Assembly (NCBI GenBank): GCA_964353875.1
Contig: CAYGXU010000054.1
Span: forward strand, 1-19,895
Reading direction: 5' to 3'
From: MGNI01 sp964353875
GTDB taxonomy: Bacteria > Chloroflexota > Anaerolineae > Anaerolineales > E44-bin32
DNA: 19,895 nucleotides
Shown: piece by piece, positions 6,787 through 13,225 of the stretch
Layout: each line of letters opens with the position of its first letter
Position numbering within the stretch: position 1 is the stretch's first letter
Notes under the pieces: generated by a model
Seen by the model: the letters and a program-made list of their open reading frames with translations, nothing else
Databases searched by the model: none
What the model was told of the DNA's origin: nothing
Position numbers and translations under genes: made by a program

Positions 6787-7082
6787 AGGCGATATTTGCT
6801 TATATGAGGTATTGATAAAGAAGTAGGCAAATAGGAAAGGTTGTGAATTTATATTATTTATTTTGTGACGCAAATCATATGTGTTATGCTAGATTATCAG
6901 CACGACAAGAGGCATTGAAGAGAAGTAGAATCCGAATCAGGCGCCCTGGTCGTGACATTAGAAACCTTATGTGCAGCCCCAGTCTCCGCGATAGCTACAT
7001 TGCTCATGACCCTCTAAAAAGGCTAAATCTTATTTACCGAATACAAAGAGAAGAACAACGAATATCATAAGGAGGGAGACAT
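6787..7082. other. Leader of the pentapeptide-repeat unit; doubtful 75-codon ORF
   Basis: A GTG-initiated frame at 6843-7070 encodes 75 residues very rich in Arg, with AGGAAAGG just before it. Its stop TAA overlaps the ribosome site of the next gene. I do not call it as a gene: its composition is unusual and a better promoter candidate lies inside it. That candidate is TTGTGA (6863-6868), 16 bases, TATGCT (6885-6890) with TGT before the -10. A second TTGTGA at 6841-6846 is spaced 22 bases from the first, about two helical turns, which may mark a regulator site. Confidence 0.35.
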
Positions 7083-7445
7083 ATGCAACGAGAAAGAATG
7101 CATCCAAGAAATCACAATCGGATGATTGCCATTCTTGCTTTGGGACTATTCTTACTTTGTGTATTTTTATTGCTTCTTGTTTATATCTACCCTCAAAAGT
7201 GGACTGGTTTTTCTGGTAAGACACTATGGGAATGGTTGGATCTGCTGTTATTGCCATTGGTGATCGCCACGATCGTGCCTTTGATTAATGTGGCGTTGGT
7301 AAAGTCCGATGAGAGGCGCAGAAAGAATGAGGAAGAGGTCGCACTTGATCGACATCGAGAGGAGATCTTACAGTCATATTTCGATCGGATGACCGGGCTT
7401 CTTCTTGAAAAACGGCTATGTGATGAGGAGACAGAAGATGAGTAG
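7083..7445 (+). CDS. Two-TM N-terminal part of a pentapeptide-repeat membrane unit
   Basis: A 120-residue protein. It has a basic N-terminus, TM1 at about 14-36 (IAILALGLFLLCVFLLLLVY), TM2 at about 50-71 (LLLLPLVIATIVPLINVAL), then a charged helical tail (DERRRKNEEEVALDRHREEI, DRMTGLLLEKRL). The ribosome site AGGAGGGAG directly precedes the ATG. In homologous proteins as I remember them, this two-TM head and the LDR-REE-DRMT-LLLEK helix run straight into a pentapeptide-repeat domain in one chain. Here the frame ends in TAG at 7443-7445 and the repeat domain continues in the +1 frame. It is therefore either a natural split into two coupled genes or a frameshifted single gene. Confidence 0.8.
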   Translation: MQRERMHPRNHNRMIAILALGLFLLCVFLLLLVYIYPQKWTGFSGKTLWEWLDLLLLPLVIATIVPLINVALVKSDERRRKNEEEVALDRHREEILQSYFDRMTGLLLEKRLCDEETEDE

Positions 7446-8187
7446 GGTGAGCGAGGTCGCCAGGGCTTATACCTTATCTGTACTACGGAGCCTGGATGGT
7501 ATGCGTAGGGGCAGAGTTCTCCAATTCCTTTATGATTCCGATCTTATCCATCGAGAGAATGTGATCATTGAATTAAAGGGGGCTGATTTACGTGAGGCAG
7601 CATTGCAAGAAGCTGATTTACGCATGGCTGCATTGCATGATTTGGATCTGAGAAACGCCGATTTATTTCGAGCCAAGCTATCGGGTGCTCGATTAGATAA
7701 CACCGATTTAAGGGGATCGAAGTTTTTCCAGGCAGAATTGATTGAGACAAATTTAAAGGGCGCAAATTTATCAGGGGCGGATTTATCCGAAGCCATTCTC
7801 ACTCGAGCGAACTTACATCTAGCCGATTTGGAAGGAGCAAGATTGTCTGAGGCATATCTTGAAGAAGCGGATTTGCGCGGCGCGAAGTTGATGAAAGCCA
7901 ATTTTGAGGGAGCGTTTCTTATGGACGCCAGGCTTAACAAAGCCAATTTAGAGGGCGCAAAACTCAAAAATGCCTTTCTTGATGGGGCTCAACTAAAAGA
8001 GTGTAATCTAAACCAAGTTGACTTTACAGGAGCGTCACTGTCCAATGTAGATTTAAAAGGAGCAAGCATTAGCCCAGAACAATTATTAGCGGCGCAATCC
8101 CTTGAAGGAGCCATCCTTCCTGATGGCAGTCGTTATAATTCAGAATCACTCATTGGAGCTTCACGAAAAAAGCTACCTGGAGCATAA
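7438..8187 (+). CDS. Pentapeptide-repeat protein
   Basis: A 249-residue protein. Residues 1-43 are helical (VARAYTLSVLRSLDGMRRGRV). Residues about 44-209 are roughly 33 uninterrupted pentapeptide units of the A(D/N)LxG type (for example LKGADLREAALQEADL, LKGANLSGADLSEA), predicting a right-handed quadrilateral beta helix. A short cap with SPEQLLAA-QSLEGAILPDG follows. The start is ATG 7438: AGGAG (7426-7430) is seven bases upstream, and the ATG overlaps the previous stop by eight bases. Such solenoids serve as binding scaffolds. The Qnr/MfpA gyrase mimics are one subgroup, but nothing here points to that role. No signal peptide is present, so membrane location would depend on the preceding protein. 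Confidence 0.88.
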   Translation: MSRVSEVARAYTLSVLRSLDGMRRGRVLQFLYDSDLIHRENVIIELKGADLREAALQEADLRMAALHDLDLRNADLFRAKLSGARLDNTDLRGSKFFQAELIETNLKGANLSGADLSEAILTRANLHLADLEGARLSEAYLEEADLRGAKLMKANFEGAFLMDARLNKANLEGAKLKNAFLDGAQLKECNLNQVDFTGASLSNVDLKGASISPEQLLAAQSLEGAILPDGSRYNSESLIGASRKKLPGA

Positions 8188-8461
8188 TCAACTGGAGAGA
8201 TATGACGGGTAAACTTCTCAGCCTAGGAGAAGGTGGATATTTTCAAGACTTTTGTTCATGACATTGCCGCCAGGTTGGCTAAAAATCGACTGTTTTTCAG
8301 ACTGTCATGGGGGTGAGGATAAGATCTCACTCATCCTACCTATCCTCTCCTTGGTGGGGAGTAAGCCTTTTCCAACCGAATAACTGGAAGACTTCTTCGT
8401 GAAAAGCATTGCTGGTCTTGCCCTTCACTTCTCAGGTAAGCCATAGATCCCTTCCCCCTCG

Positions 8462-8520
8462 AAGGCTAGGGGGTTGGTGGATAGGTTGTTATGCTCCCAC
8501 AACCCAACCTCCTCCGCCTT
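8462..8520. repeat. Long interrupted inverted repeat (19 base pairs)
   Basis: AAGGC (8462-8466) pairs with GCCTT (8516-8520). AGGGGGTTG (8468-8476) pairs with CAACCTCCT (8505-8513), with one G-T pair. GGTTG (8484-8488) pairs with CAACC (8500-8504). The upstream CCCCCT (8454-8459) can instead pair with AGGGGG (8468-8473), so two folds exclude each other. Confidence 0.6.
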
Positions 8521-8552
8521 GGACAGGGTACCAGATTCAACTCTATTTTCTA

Positions 8553-8576
8553 AAAAGGACCATTGATGGTCCTTTT
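8553..8576. terminator. Bidirectional terminator-like hairpin
   Basis: A perfect ten-base-pair stem, AAAAGGACCA (8553-8562) with TGGTCCTTTT (8567-8576) around TTGA. The terminal A/T run of the stem acts as the T tract on either strand, as in many bidirectional terminators between convergent genes. It may end transcripts from the pentapeptide unit, although it is 366 bases past that stop. Confidence 0.6.
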
Positions 8577-8746
8577 ATGGATAATGATTTTGCTCGAAAA
8601 CAATAGCTTTTGTGTTTATTCTATTACCCAGAAAAGCCTTAAAAAGAATGCCTTTCATTCTCTTTGCATTCTTCCCCATAGAGTGCAAAATAATGGCATA
8701 ATGCCGTTACAAATGAAGGCAGCTTCCTGCTTTTCCACTCAAGCCC

Positions 8747-8766
8747 CGGTCGCCGAAAGGCGACCG
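8747..8766. repeat. GC-rich hairpin with GAAA tetraloop
   Basis: CGGTCGCC (8747-8754) and GGCGACCG (8759-8766) pair perfectly over eight bases and enclose GAAA, a GNRA tetraloop when read on the plus strand. A run of six Ts is 16 bases further on (8783-8788), too far for a standard terminator. The plus-strand tetraloop suggests an RNA transcribed in that direction. Confidence 0.55.
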
Positions 8767-8822
8767 AGCGCTTTAAACAGACTTTTTTCATGCACTCCAC
8801 CTTGGCCTTGGCTTTCATGCTG

Positions 8823-8843
8823 AAAAAGGTGAGCAGGGCTCAC
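8823..8843 (-). terminator. Rho-independent terminator of uvrB
   Basis: Read on the minus strand: GTGAGC, loop CCT, GCTCAC (8829-8843), then C and TTTTT (8823-8827). It lies about 80 bases after the uvrB stop codon and faces the right way. Confidence 0.75.
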
Positions 8844-8921
8844 TCAGAGAAATGTCACAGATGGTTGGTTGCCCAGAAATGGGGGAGCATCGATAAGAAG
8901 AGAGGGTAGATGGAAAATCGC

Positions 8922-10985
8922 CTAATAAAGATCCCTATCCTCCCCAGCGAGCGCCCTAGCGCGTTTCCAAGGCGGAAGGTCTTCTTTATCAGCCAACGTC
9001 TGACGTAATTCGTAGATTTGATCTCTCAACGCTGCTGCACGCTCGAACTCAAGCATATCAGCAGCTACACGCATCTGTTTTTCAAGTTCTTTGATCAATC
9101 TAGAGAGTTCATCCTTAGGCATGTGTGCAGGTGTGAAGGTGGAATATTCCGCTCTTGCCTCAGCAACAGCATAGGAGGCTGCTAGCTGATCCGTAAGGTC
9201 ACGGATTGCTTTGACAATGCTCACAGGTTCAATCCCATGCGCCTGGTTGTAATCAAGCTGTTTCCTCCTCCGTCTCTCGGTCTCATCGATTGCTCGTTTC
9301 ATGGAATCGGTCATCGTATCAGCATACATAAGAACCTTGCCATTTACATGACGAGCTGCTCGCCCGATTGTTTGGATCAGGGCTGTGCCTGAACGCAAAA
9401 AACCCTCCTTATCGGCATCGAGGATGGCTACAAGAGATACTTCGGGGAGATCGAGACCCTCCCTTAAGAGATTAATCCCAACGACGACATCGTAAACCCC
9501 CAAGCGCAGATCGCGCAAGATTTCTACCCGTTCAATGGTAGCAATCTCTGAATGGAGGTAATGAACTTTCATGTCCAATTCAAGCAAATAATCGGCGAGA
9601 TCTTCCGCCATCCGTTTGGTAAGCGTAGTGACCAGAGCGCGCTCGCCTCTTTCTATTCGTTTTCGTATTTCGGTTACGAGATCATCAATCTGACCACTGA
9701 TCGGACGCACTTCCACCTCAGGGTCTACCAACCCGGTGGGGCGGATAATCTGATCGACGACCTGGGAGGCCAGTTCAAGTTCGTAAGGCCCTGGAGTTGC
9801 GGAGGTGTAGATGGTCTGGCCAATCCTGACCTTGAACTCATTAAATGAAAGAGGCCGATTATCAAGGGCAGAGGGCAGGCGGAAACCATAATCCACAAGC
9901 GTTTGCTTGCGAGACATATCGCCAGCGTACATGCCGCGAATCTGGGGCAAAGTCATATGGCTTTCATCGATCACCAGCAGAAAATCTGGCGGGAAGTAAT
10001 CAATCAATGTCCAAGGAGGTGAACCCGAAGGTCGTTGATCCAGGTGACGCGAGTAATTCTCAATTCCCGAGCAATAGCCGACTTCTCGCATCATCTCAAG
10101 ATCATAATACGTACGTTGTTCCAGGCGTTGAGCTTCGAGCAGCTTGTTTTGTGCTTTTAAATATGTCAGACGTTCTTCGAGTTCCAATTGAATGTCGATG
10201 AGAGCTGCCTGGAGTTTCTCCTCTTCAGTGATGAAGTGTTTCGCAGGGTAAATATGAACTTCGTTTCGCTCAGCAAGCAGCTCTCCTGTTAATGGATCAA
10301 ATTCGACGATTCGTTCCACTTCATCACCGAAGAAACCAATTCGAAGTCCATGTTTTTCGTAAGCGGGGATGATTTCGAGGGTATCCCCTCGAACACGGAA
10401 AGTCCCAGCCCTAAGCTCGAGATCGTTTCGCTCATATTGAGTTTCCACCAATTGGCGAAGGACCGCATCACGGCGATAATAGCCACCCACATCCAGGTTG
10501 ATGACTACTTTTCCGTATGCTTCAGGATTGCCAATGCCATAGATGCACGAGACTGAGGCAACCACGATGACATCTCTTCTTGAGAGCACAGAAGTCGTTG
10601 TGGAGAGCCGCAGCCGTTCAATCTCCTCATTAATGTCAGTCTCTTTCTCGATATAAAGATCATGTTGTGGAACATAGGCCTCGGGTTGGTAATAATCATA
10701 GTAAGAAACGAAGTACTCCACCCCATTCTCGGGGAAGAATTCCTTAAATTCGGCAAAGAGTTGAGCTGCCAGGGTTTTATTGTGTGCCAATACGAGTGTT
10801 GGTCGCTGGACACGCTCAATGGCATTGGCGATGGTGAAGGTTTTTCCAGTGCCAGTTGCACCGAGCAAAACCTGATGTTCCTCGCCTCTTTCCAATCCAG
10901 CAACGAGTTGTTCAATTGCTTCTGGTTGATCTCCCATCGGTTCGAAAGGAGCGTGTAAACGGAATTCGGGCATGGACAGACTCAT
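8922..10985 (-). CDS. uvrB: Excinuclease ABC subunit B (UvrB)
   Basis: A full-length 687-residue UvrB, the damage-verifying DNA helicase-like subunit of nucleotide excision repair that takes over DNA from UvrA2 and recruits UvrC. Walker A GATGTGKT is at residues 42-49. The damage-clamping beta-hairpin starts in YYDYYQPEAYVP (96-107). The Walker B/DEAD-like DESH is at 340-343. Helicase motifs in the C-terminal RecA fold include LREGLDLPEVSLVAILDADKEG and QTIGRAARH, and the C-terminal UVR motif (about 640-670, LEKQMRVAADMLEFERAAALRD) contacts UvrC. Nothing is missing. The ATG at 10985 has no strong ribosome site, and Met5 is an alternative start. No uvrA or uvrC is adjacent; the gene is monocistronic, with its own terminator, promoter and possible SOS box. 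Confidence 0.98.
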   Translation of the reverse strand: MSLSMPEFRLHAPFEPMGDQPEAIEQLVAGLERGEEHQVLLGATGTGKTFTIANAIERVQRPTLVLAHNKTLAAQLFAEFKEFFPENGVEYFVSYYDYYQPEAYVPQHDLYIEKETDINEEIERLRLSTTTSVLSRRDVIVVASVSCIYGIGNPEAYGKVVINLDVGGYYRRDAVLRQLVETQYERNDLELRAGTFRVRGDTLEIIPAYEKHGLRIGFFGDEVERIVEFDPLTGELLAERNEVHIYPAKHFITEEEKLQAALIDIQLELEERLTYLKAQNKLLEAQRLEQRTYYDLEMMREVGYCSGIENYSRHLDQRPSGSPPWTLIDYFPPDFLLVIDESHMTLPQIRGMYAGDMSRKQTLVDYGFRLPSALDNRPLSFNEFKVRIGQTIYTSATPGPYELELASQVVDQIIRPTGLVDPEVEVRPISGQIDDLVTEIRKRIERGERALVTTLTKRMAEDLADYLLELDMKVHYLHSEIATIERVEILRDLRLGVYDVVVGINLLREGLDLPEVSLVAILDADKEGFLRSGTALIQTIGRAARHVNGKVLMYADTMTDSMKRAIDETERRRRKQLDYNQAHGIEPVSIVKAIRDLTDQLAASYAVAEARAEYSTFTPAHMPKDELSRLIKELEKQMRVAADMLEFERAAALRDQIYELRQTLADKEDLPPWKRARALAGEDRDLY

Positions 10986-10992
10986 TCTATAT

Positions 10993-11006
10993 CGAACGTA
11001 TGTGCT
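10993..11006 (-). promoter_or_regulatory. Possible LexA (SOS) box at the uvrB promoter
   Basis: CGAACGTATGTGCT fits the Gram-positive-type LexA pattern CGAAC-N4-GTTCG in its first half perfectly and in its second half at three of five positions. It lies 8-21 bases before the uvrB start and overlaps the predicted transcription start (about 11003), where a repressor would block initiation. uvrB is a classic SOS gene. The imperfect half-site keeps this tentative. Confidence 0.4.
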
Positions 11007-11009
11007 GAA

Positions 11010-11039
11010 ATTGTATCATGATTTGGATTGGGTTCTTAA
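11010..11039 (-). promoter_or_regulatory. Probable uvrB promoter
   Basis: On the minus strand, TTAAGA (11034-11039) and TACAAT (11010-11015) are separated by 18 bases. The -10 matches five of six consensus positions and the -35 four of six. Transcription would start near 11003, giving an 18-base leader. Confidence 0.5.
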
Positions 11040-11560
11040 TATTTTTCGTATTTTCTATGTAAATTGGATTTCTTCATTTGCTGGTTTTGCTAAGAGAGCA
11101 AGTATTTACCCATGCTCATCCTGATAAATGTGTAAATTCAAGCACAAATTGCCTGGATCAAGTGAGTTCCTCAGTATGCGGATCGAAAGCGCGAGAGGGA
11201 ATCTATTCATGATCCGCTGTCCTCAGCCGGATTGCAGGGAAAAGTCGGAAACCGAATTCAGCGATCATTATGAAGATGATCGATCGCGATGGATCGTTGG
11301 GACTTAAGGGTCTTGCTTTTTCTCAATAATCCAATGAGATTATTAATAATGGAGGGTTTTCCAGGCCGTTGATAGTTGCCTCTCATCGAAAAAAGAGCGG
11401 CTCGATAAGCTGAAGCCAGTTCCTAGAGGCAAACCGGCAATAAATTATGTTGGTTGGAGGTGTGGCAGCTAATTCTGATAATCCAATATTTTGTTTCTTG
11501 ATGGACACAATAAGTGATCGGCTGTGATCCGCCACAGCCCCATTGACTAAAGACGAAGTG
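11040..11560. other. Non-coding region between uvrB and the PHP gene
   Basis: No gene is supported. GGCTGTG/CACAGCC (11520-11539) forms a seven-base-pair hairpin about 20 bases past the PHP gene stop. It could help end that transcript, but no T tract follows on the minus strand. CGATCAT/ATGATCG (11262-11282) is another perfect seven-base-pair hairpin. A plus-strand 43-codon frame (11176-11307) contains a C-x4-C pair but lacks a good ribosome site. Confidence 0.4.
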
Positions 11561-12631
11561 TTATGAAGGGTTTACATAAATAGGGTTGCTATAAATCCAT
11601 CCCCGCATTTTGCCCTTGTAAGGGATGGAAGCTTCAACTCGGTACGCTCCAGGTTGTGAAGCGCTATATACTGCAGCCTCACAATCTTCCCAGCGCGCCA
11701 CTTCAGTTCCATTATGAATGAGCCTCATGTCTGCACGTTGTGGTAGCTTGATTTGGAGTGTGACGCCAAAAGCTGATCGGACGATATCACCCATAAGAGC
11801 TTGTCCATTGTCGCCGACGCCGAGAAAACGAAAACCTTTTGTAGGCGCGGCGAGATCATAACCTATAAAACAATGTCCCTTACGCAAAGCATGGTAGATT
11901 CTTTGGCGATCTATTTCCAGGTCGCCTGAGAGAGGTTCCTCGGCGAGGATATGGGTATTGACCGTTTTGAAATGAAATTCAAATGGAAATAGAATCCTTT
12001 TTAATGGTCCCACCCGAACGGGAAAGGCATGAGCATCCGCGCCTCCAATTGCAACGACACGTTTGCCTTTTATCAGTAGCGAATCCCATATCCTAAGGGC
12101 TTCGGGGAATGGGCTTTTGGCGATTAAAGCAGGTTTGAAGGAATAATAGAGCGCTCTTAAGAAGGAAGTTAGATGAATTTTAAACTCCGACATGTAATTC
12201 CAAAGCTCGATTCCAACATACCCTTCAACATCCCAGTCTACCCAGGATAGATCGGTTTGTCTAAAAACAGGCGCTTCCGGATCAACAGGGTGGGCAATGA
12301 AGGCCAAACCGCCTTCTCTATTTACTGCATCTATTAGGGCTTGAGGATCAAATGAATATAGTGAGAGCTCCTTTTGAGCTTCGTAAACAAGCAGATGGTT
12401 TTTCTGTGGATCTCTCGTTTGGTGATGGATCTCTTCCCCCACAAGAAGAAGCACCCGGCGCTCTCCCAATGTACGGTAGCCATCCAGACCGCCGACCCAG
12501 ACATTATGATCGGTCGTAATGACGAAATCGATCTCAGATCGTATCGCCGCCAACGCGATTTCATCGTGGTTTGGATAACCATCCGAGTAGGGAGTATGCA
12601 AGTGCATATTCCCGACATACTCGTGAATCAT
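11561..12631 (-). CDS. PHP-domain metal-dependent phosphoesterase
   Basis: A 356-residue protein with the PHP (polymerase and histidinol phosphatase) metal site intact. H10 and H12 are in HLHTPYSDG, D41/H42 in TDHN, E66/E67 in GEE, H114 in AHP, and D199/H201 in GGADAH. Residues 1-210 form the PHP barrel. Residues about 215-356 are a beta-rich C-terminal part (HCFIGYDLAAPTKGF) seen in stand-alone PHP proteins, which often act on phosphoester or nucleotide substrates. The exact substrate cannot be read from sequence. The ATG at 12631 has GGAGG five bases upstream. The gene lies 35 bases after the small unknown gene, so they are probably one operon. There is no signal peptide, so it is cytoplasmic. 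Confidence 0.9.
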   Translation of the reverse strand: MIHEYVGNMHLHTPYSDGYPNHDEIALAAIRSEIDFVITTDHNVWVGGLDGYRTLGERRVLLLVGEEIHHQTRDPQKNHLLVYEAQKELSLYSFDPQALIDAVNREGGLAFIAHPVDPEAPVFRQTDLSWVDWDVEGYVGIELWNYMSEFKIHLTSFLRALYYSFKPALIAKSPFPEALRIWDSLLIKGKRVVAIGGADAHAFPVRVGPLKRILFPFEFHFKTVNTHILAEEPLSGDLEIDRQRIYHALRKGHCFIGYDLAAPTKGFRFLGVGDNGQALMGDIVRSAFGVTLQIKLPQRADMRLIHNGTEVARWEDCEAAVYSASQPGAYRVEASIPYKGKMRGWIYSNPIYVNPS

Positions 12632-12666
12632 AGCAGCCTCCAGCGTGTCCGTCGAAAAGAGGTTTA

Positions 12667-13056
12667 TTACATTTTAGCAAGCATCAAATATGAGTTACGG
12701 CCACCATCGCCAGGAGTGACTAGCCGGGCTCCAGTGAAGGCACAAACACCAATCAGCTGTTGGCGTTGACCAGAGGTCAAAGGAGCAAGGTGAGTCACAA
12801 CCATCCTTATTTTACCTGCAACTAAGGCATTAATCAGTTGCTTCCAGGCTGGCCCTGCAGGTGCATCATCAACAAGCAGGCTGAGTTCTTCCGTCTGGAA
12901 TGGACCCACAATTCCCTTTAATTCATGGACAAAACCATTCTCAGGATGAAGCCATCGGAAGGGATCCGGTTCACTCACTTGTTCAAGAGGATGTCGATCA
13001 ATCATATAGACAACTATCGGTTCAATACCATTGTCATTTACAGAAAAGTGTTCCAC
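12667..13056 (-). CDS. Small conserved-looking protein of unknown function
   Basis: A 129-residue protein. The start is GTG at 13056 with AAGGAG six bases upstream. The sequence opens with a beta segment (IEPIVVYMIDRHPLEQV), then a Trp/Pro/Gly-rich stretch, then GPAWKQLINALVAGKIRMVVTHLAPLTSGQRQQLIGVCAFTGARLVTPGD. That last part follows the rhythm of the catalytic domain of small serine recombinases ('R-x-LL-x-A-x-G-x-VD-VVV-x-LDRL-x-R...'), but the catalytic Ser and Arg pattern is absent, so I read it at most as a distant fold echo. It is the first gene of an operon with the PHP phosphoesterase, divergent from polX. Function unknown. Confidence 0.75.
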   Translation of the reverse strand: MEHFSVNDNGIEPIVVYMIDRHPLEQVSEPDPFRWLHPENGFVHELKGIVGPFQTEELSLLVDDAPAGPAWKQLINALVAGKIRMVVTHLAPLTSGQRQQLIGVCAFTGARLVTPGDGGRNSYLMLAKM

Positions 13057-13122
13057 CGTCAGCTCCTTGAGAGGAAGAATAGCATATCCTCAAAAATGGG
13101 ACAATCGGGGGGAGCGTAAATC

Positions 13123-13185
13123 ATGAGATTGATCAACATGGTTCTCGTTTTGGTGCTCATTCCTATCGTCTTCTCGAGTGTATAA
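13123..13185 (+). CDS. Possible 20-residue hydrophobic peptide upstream of polX
   Basis: ATG at 13123 with GGGGGGAG (13107-13114) eight bases upstream opens 20 codons: a basic start (MRLIN) and then almost only V, L, I, P and F, ending FSSV. This is the pattern of a single membrane helix or leader peptide. The TAA stop (13183-13185) lies inside the TATAAT of the polX promoter. No promoter was found for it. It is too short to score reliably. Confidence 0.25.
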   Translation: MRLINMVLVLVLIPIVFSSV

Positions 13186-13186
13186 T
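13181..13186 (+). promoter_or_regulatory. -10 element of polX
   Basis: A perfect TATAAT stands 40 bases before the GTG start at 13226. No good -35 hexamer was found at normal spacing. Its position rules out the longer reading frame beginning at GTG 13178, because that codon would lie upstream of transcription start (about 13193). Confidence 0.5.
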
Positions 13187-13225
13187 CGAGACAAACCTAT
13201 AACAATCACTGGGAGAGGAACGAGG

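Larger units (their letters stand above)
8188..8921. other. Hairpin-dense non-coding region between convergent genes
   Basis: 734 bases without a credible gene; the frames at 8409-8606 and 8563-8823 have no ribosome site and low-complexity products. Foldable elements in order: CTTCTC/GAGAAG (8214-8232); CTCTCC/GGGGAG with a G-T pair (8345-8361); alternative stems CCCCCT/AGGGGG (8454-8473) versus a long three-part hairpin (8462-8520); AAAAGGACCA/TGGTCCTTTT with TTGA loop (8553-8576); AAGAATGC/GCATTCTT (8644-8673); the imperfect palindrome AATGGCATAATGCCGTT (8692-8708); CGGTCGCC-GAAA-GGCGACCG (8747-8766); and the uvrB terminator (8823-8843). This density suggests an RNA element or decayed repeat, but no named class is recognised. 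Confidence 0.5.

Noticed and set aside
6843..7070. 75-codon GTG-initiated ORF before the two-TM gene
   Set aside because: Its product is unusually Arg-rich and unlike any family I know, and the best promoter candidate for the downstream genes lies inside it, which would leave its start codon untranscribed. Its stop overlapping the next ribosome site keeps it from being excluded outright.
7530..7967. 145-codon minus-strand ORF opposite the pentapeptide repeats
   Set aside because: It is a mirror of the repeat pattern on the coding strand: regular five-codon repeats on one strand keep the opposite frame open. The product is a repetitive Ser/Ala/Lys chain.
8409..8823. Two plus-strand frames of 65 and 86 codons in the hairpin-dense region
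   Set aside because: They have no ribosome sites and biased products (Pro/Trp- or Cys/Ser-rich), and they run through strong inverted repeats and the uvrB terminator zone.
11176..11307. 43-codon plus-strand ORF with a C-x4-C pair
   Set aside because: There is no ribosome site at either possible ATG (11176, 11209) and no promoter nearby. The charged composition alone is not enough.
13178..13225. Longer N-terminus for PolX from GTG 13178
   Set aside because: The extra 16 residues do not resemble the family start, and the -10 TATAAT at 13181-13186 overlaps them. GTG 13226 has the ribosome site and the family-typical N-terminus.
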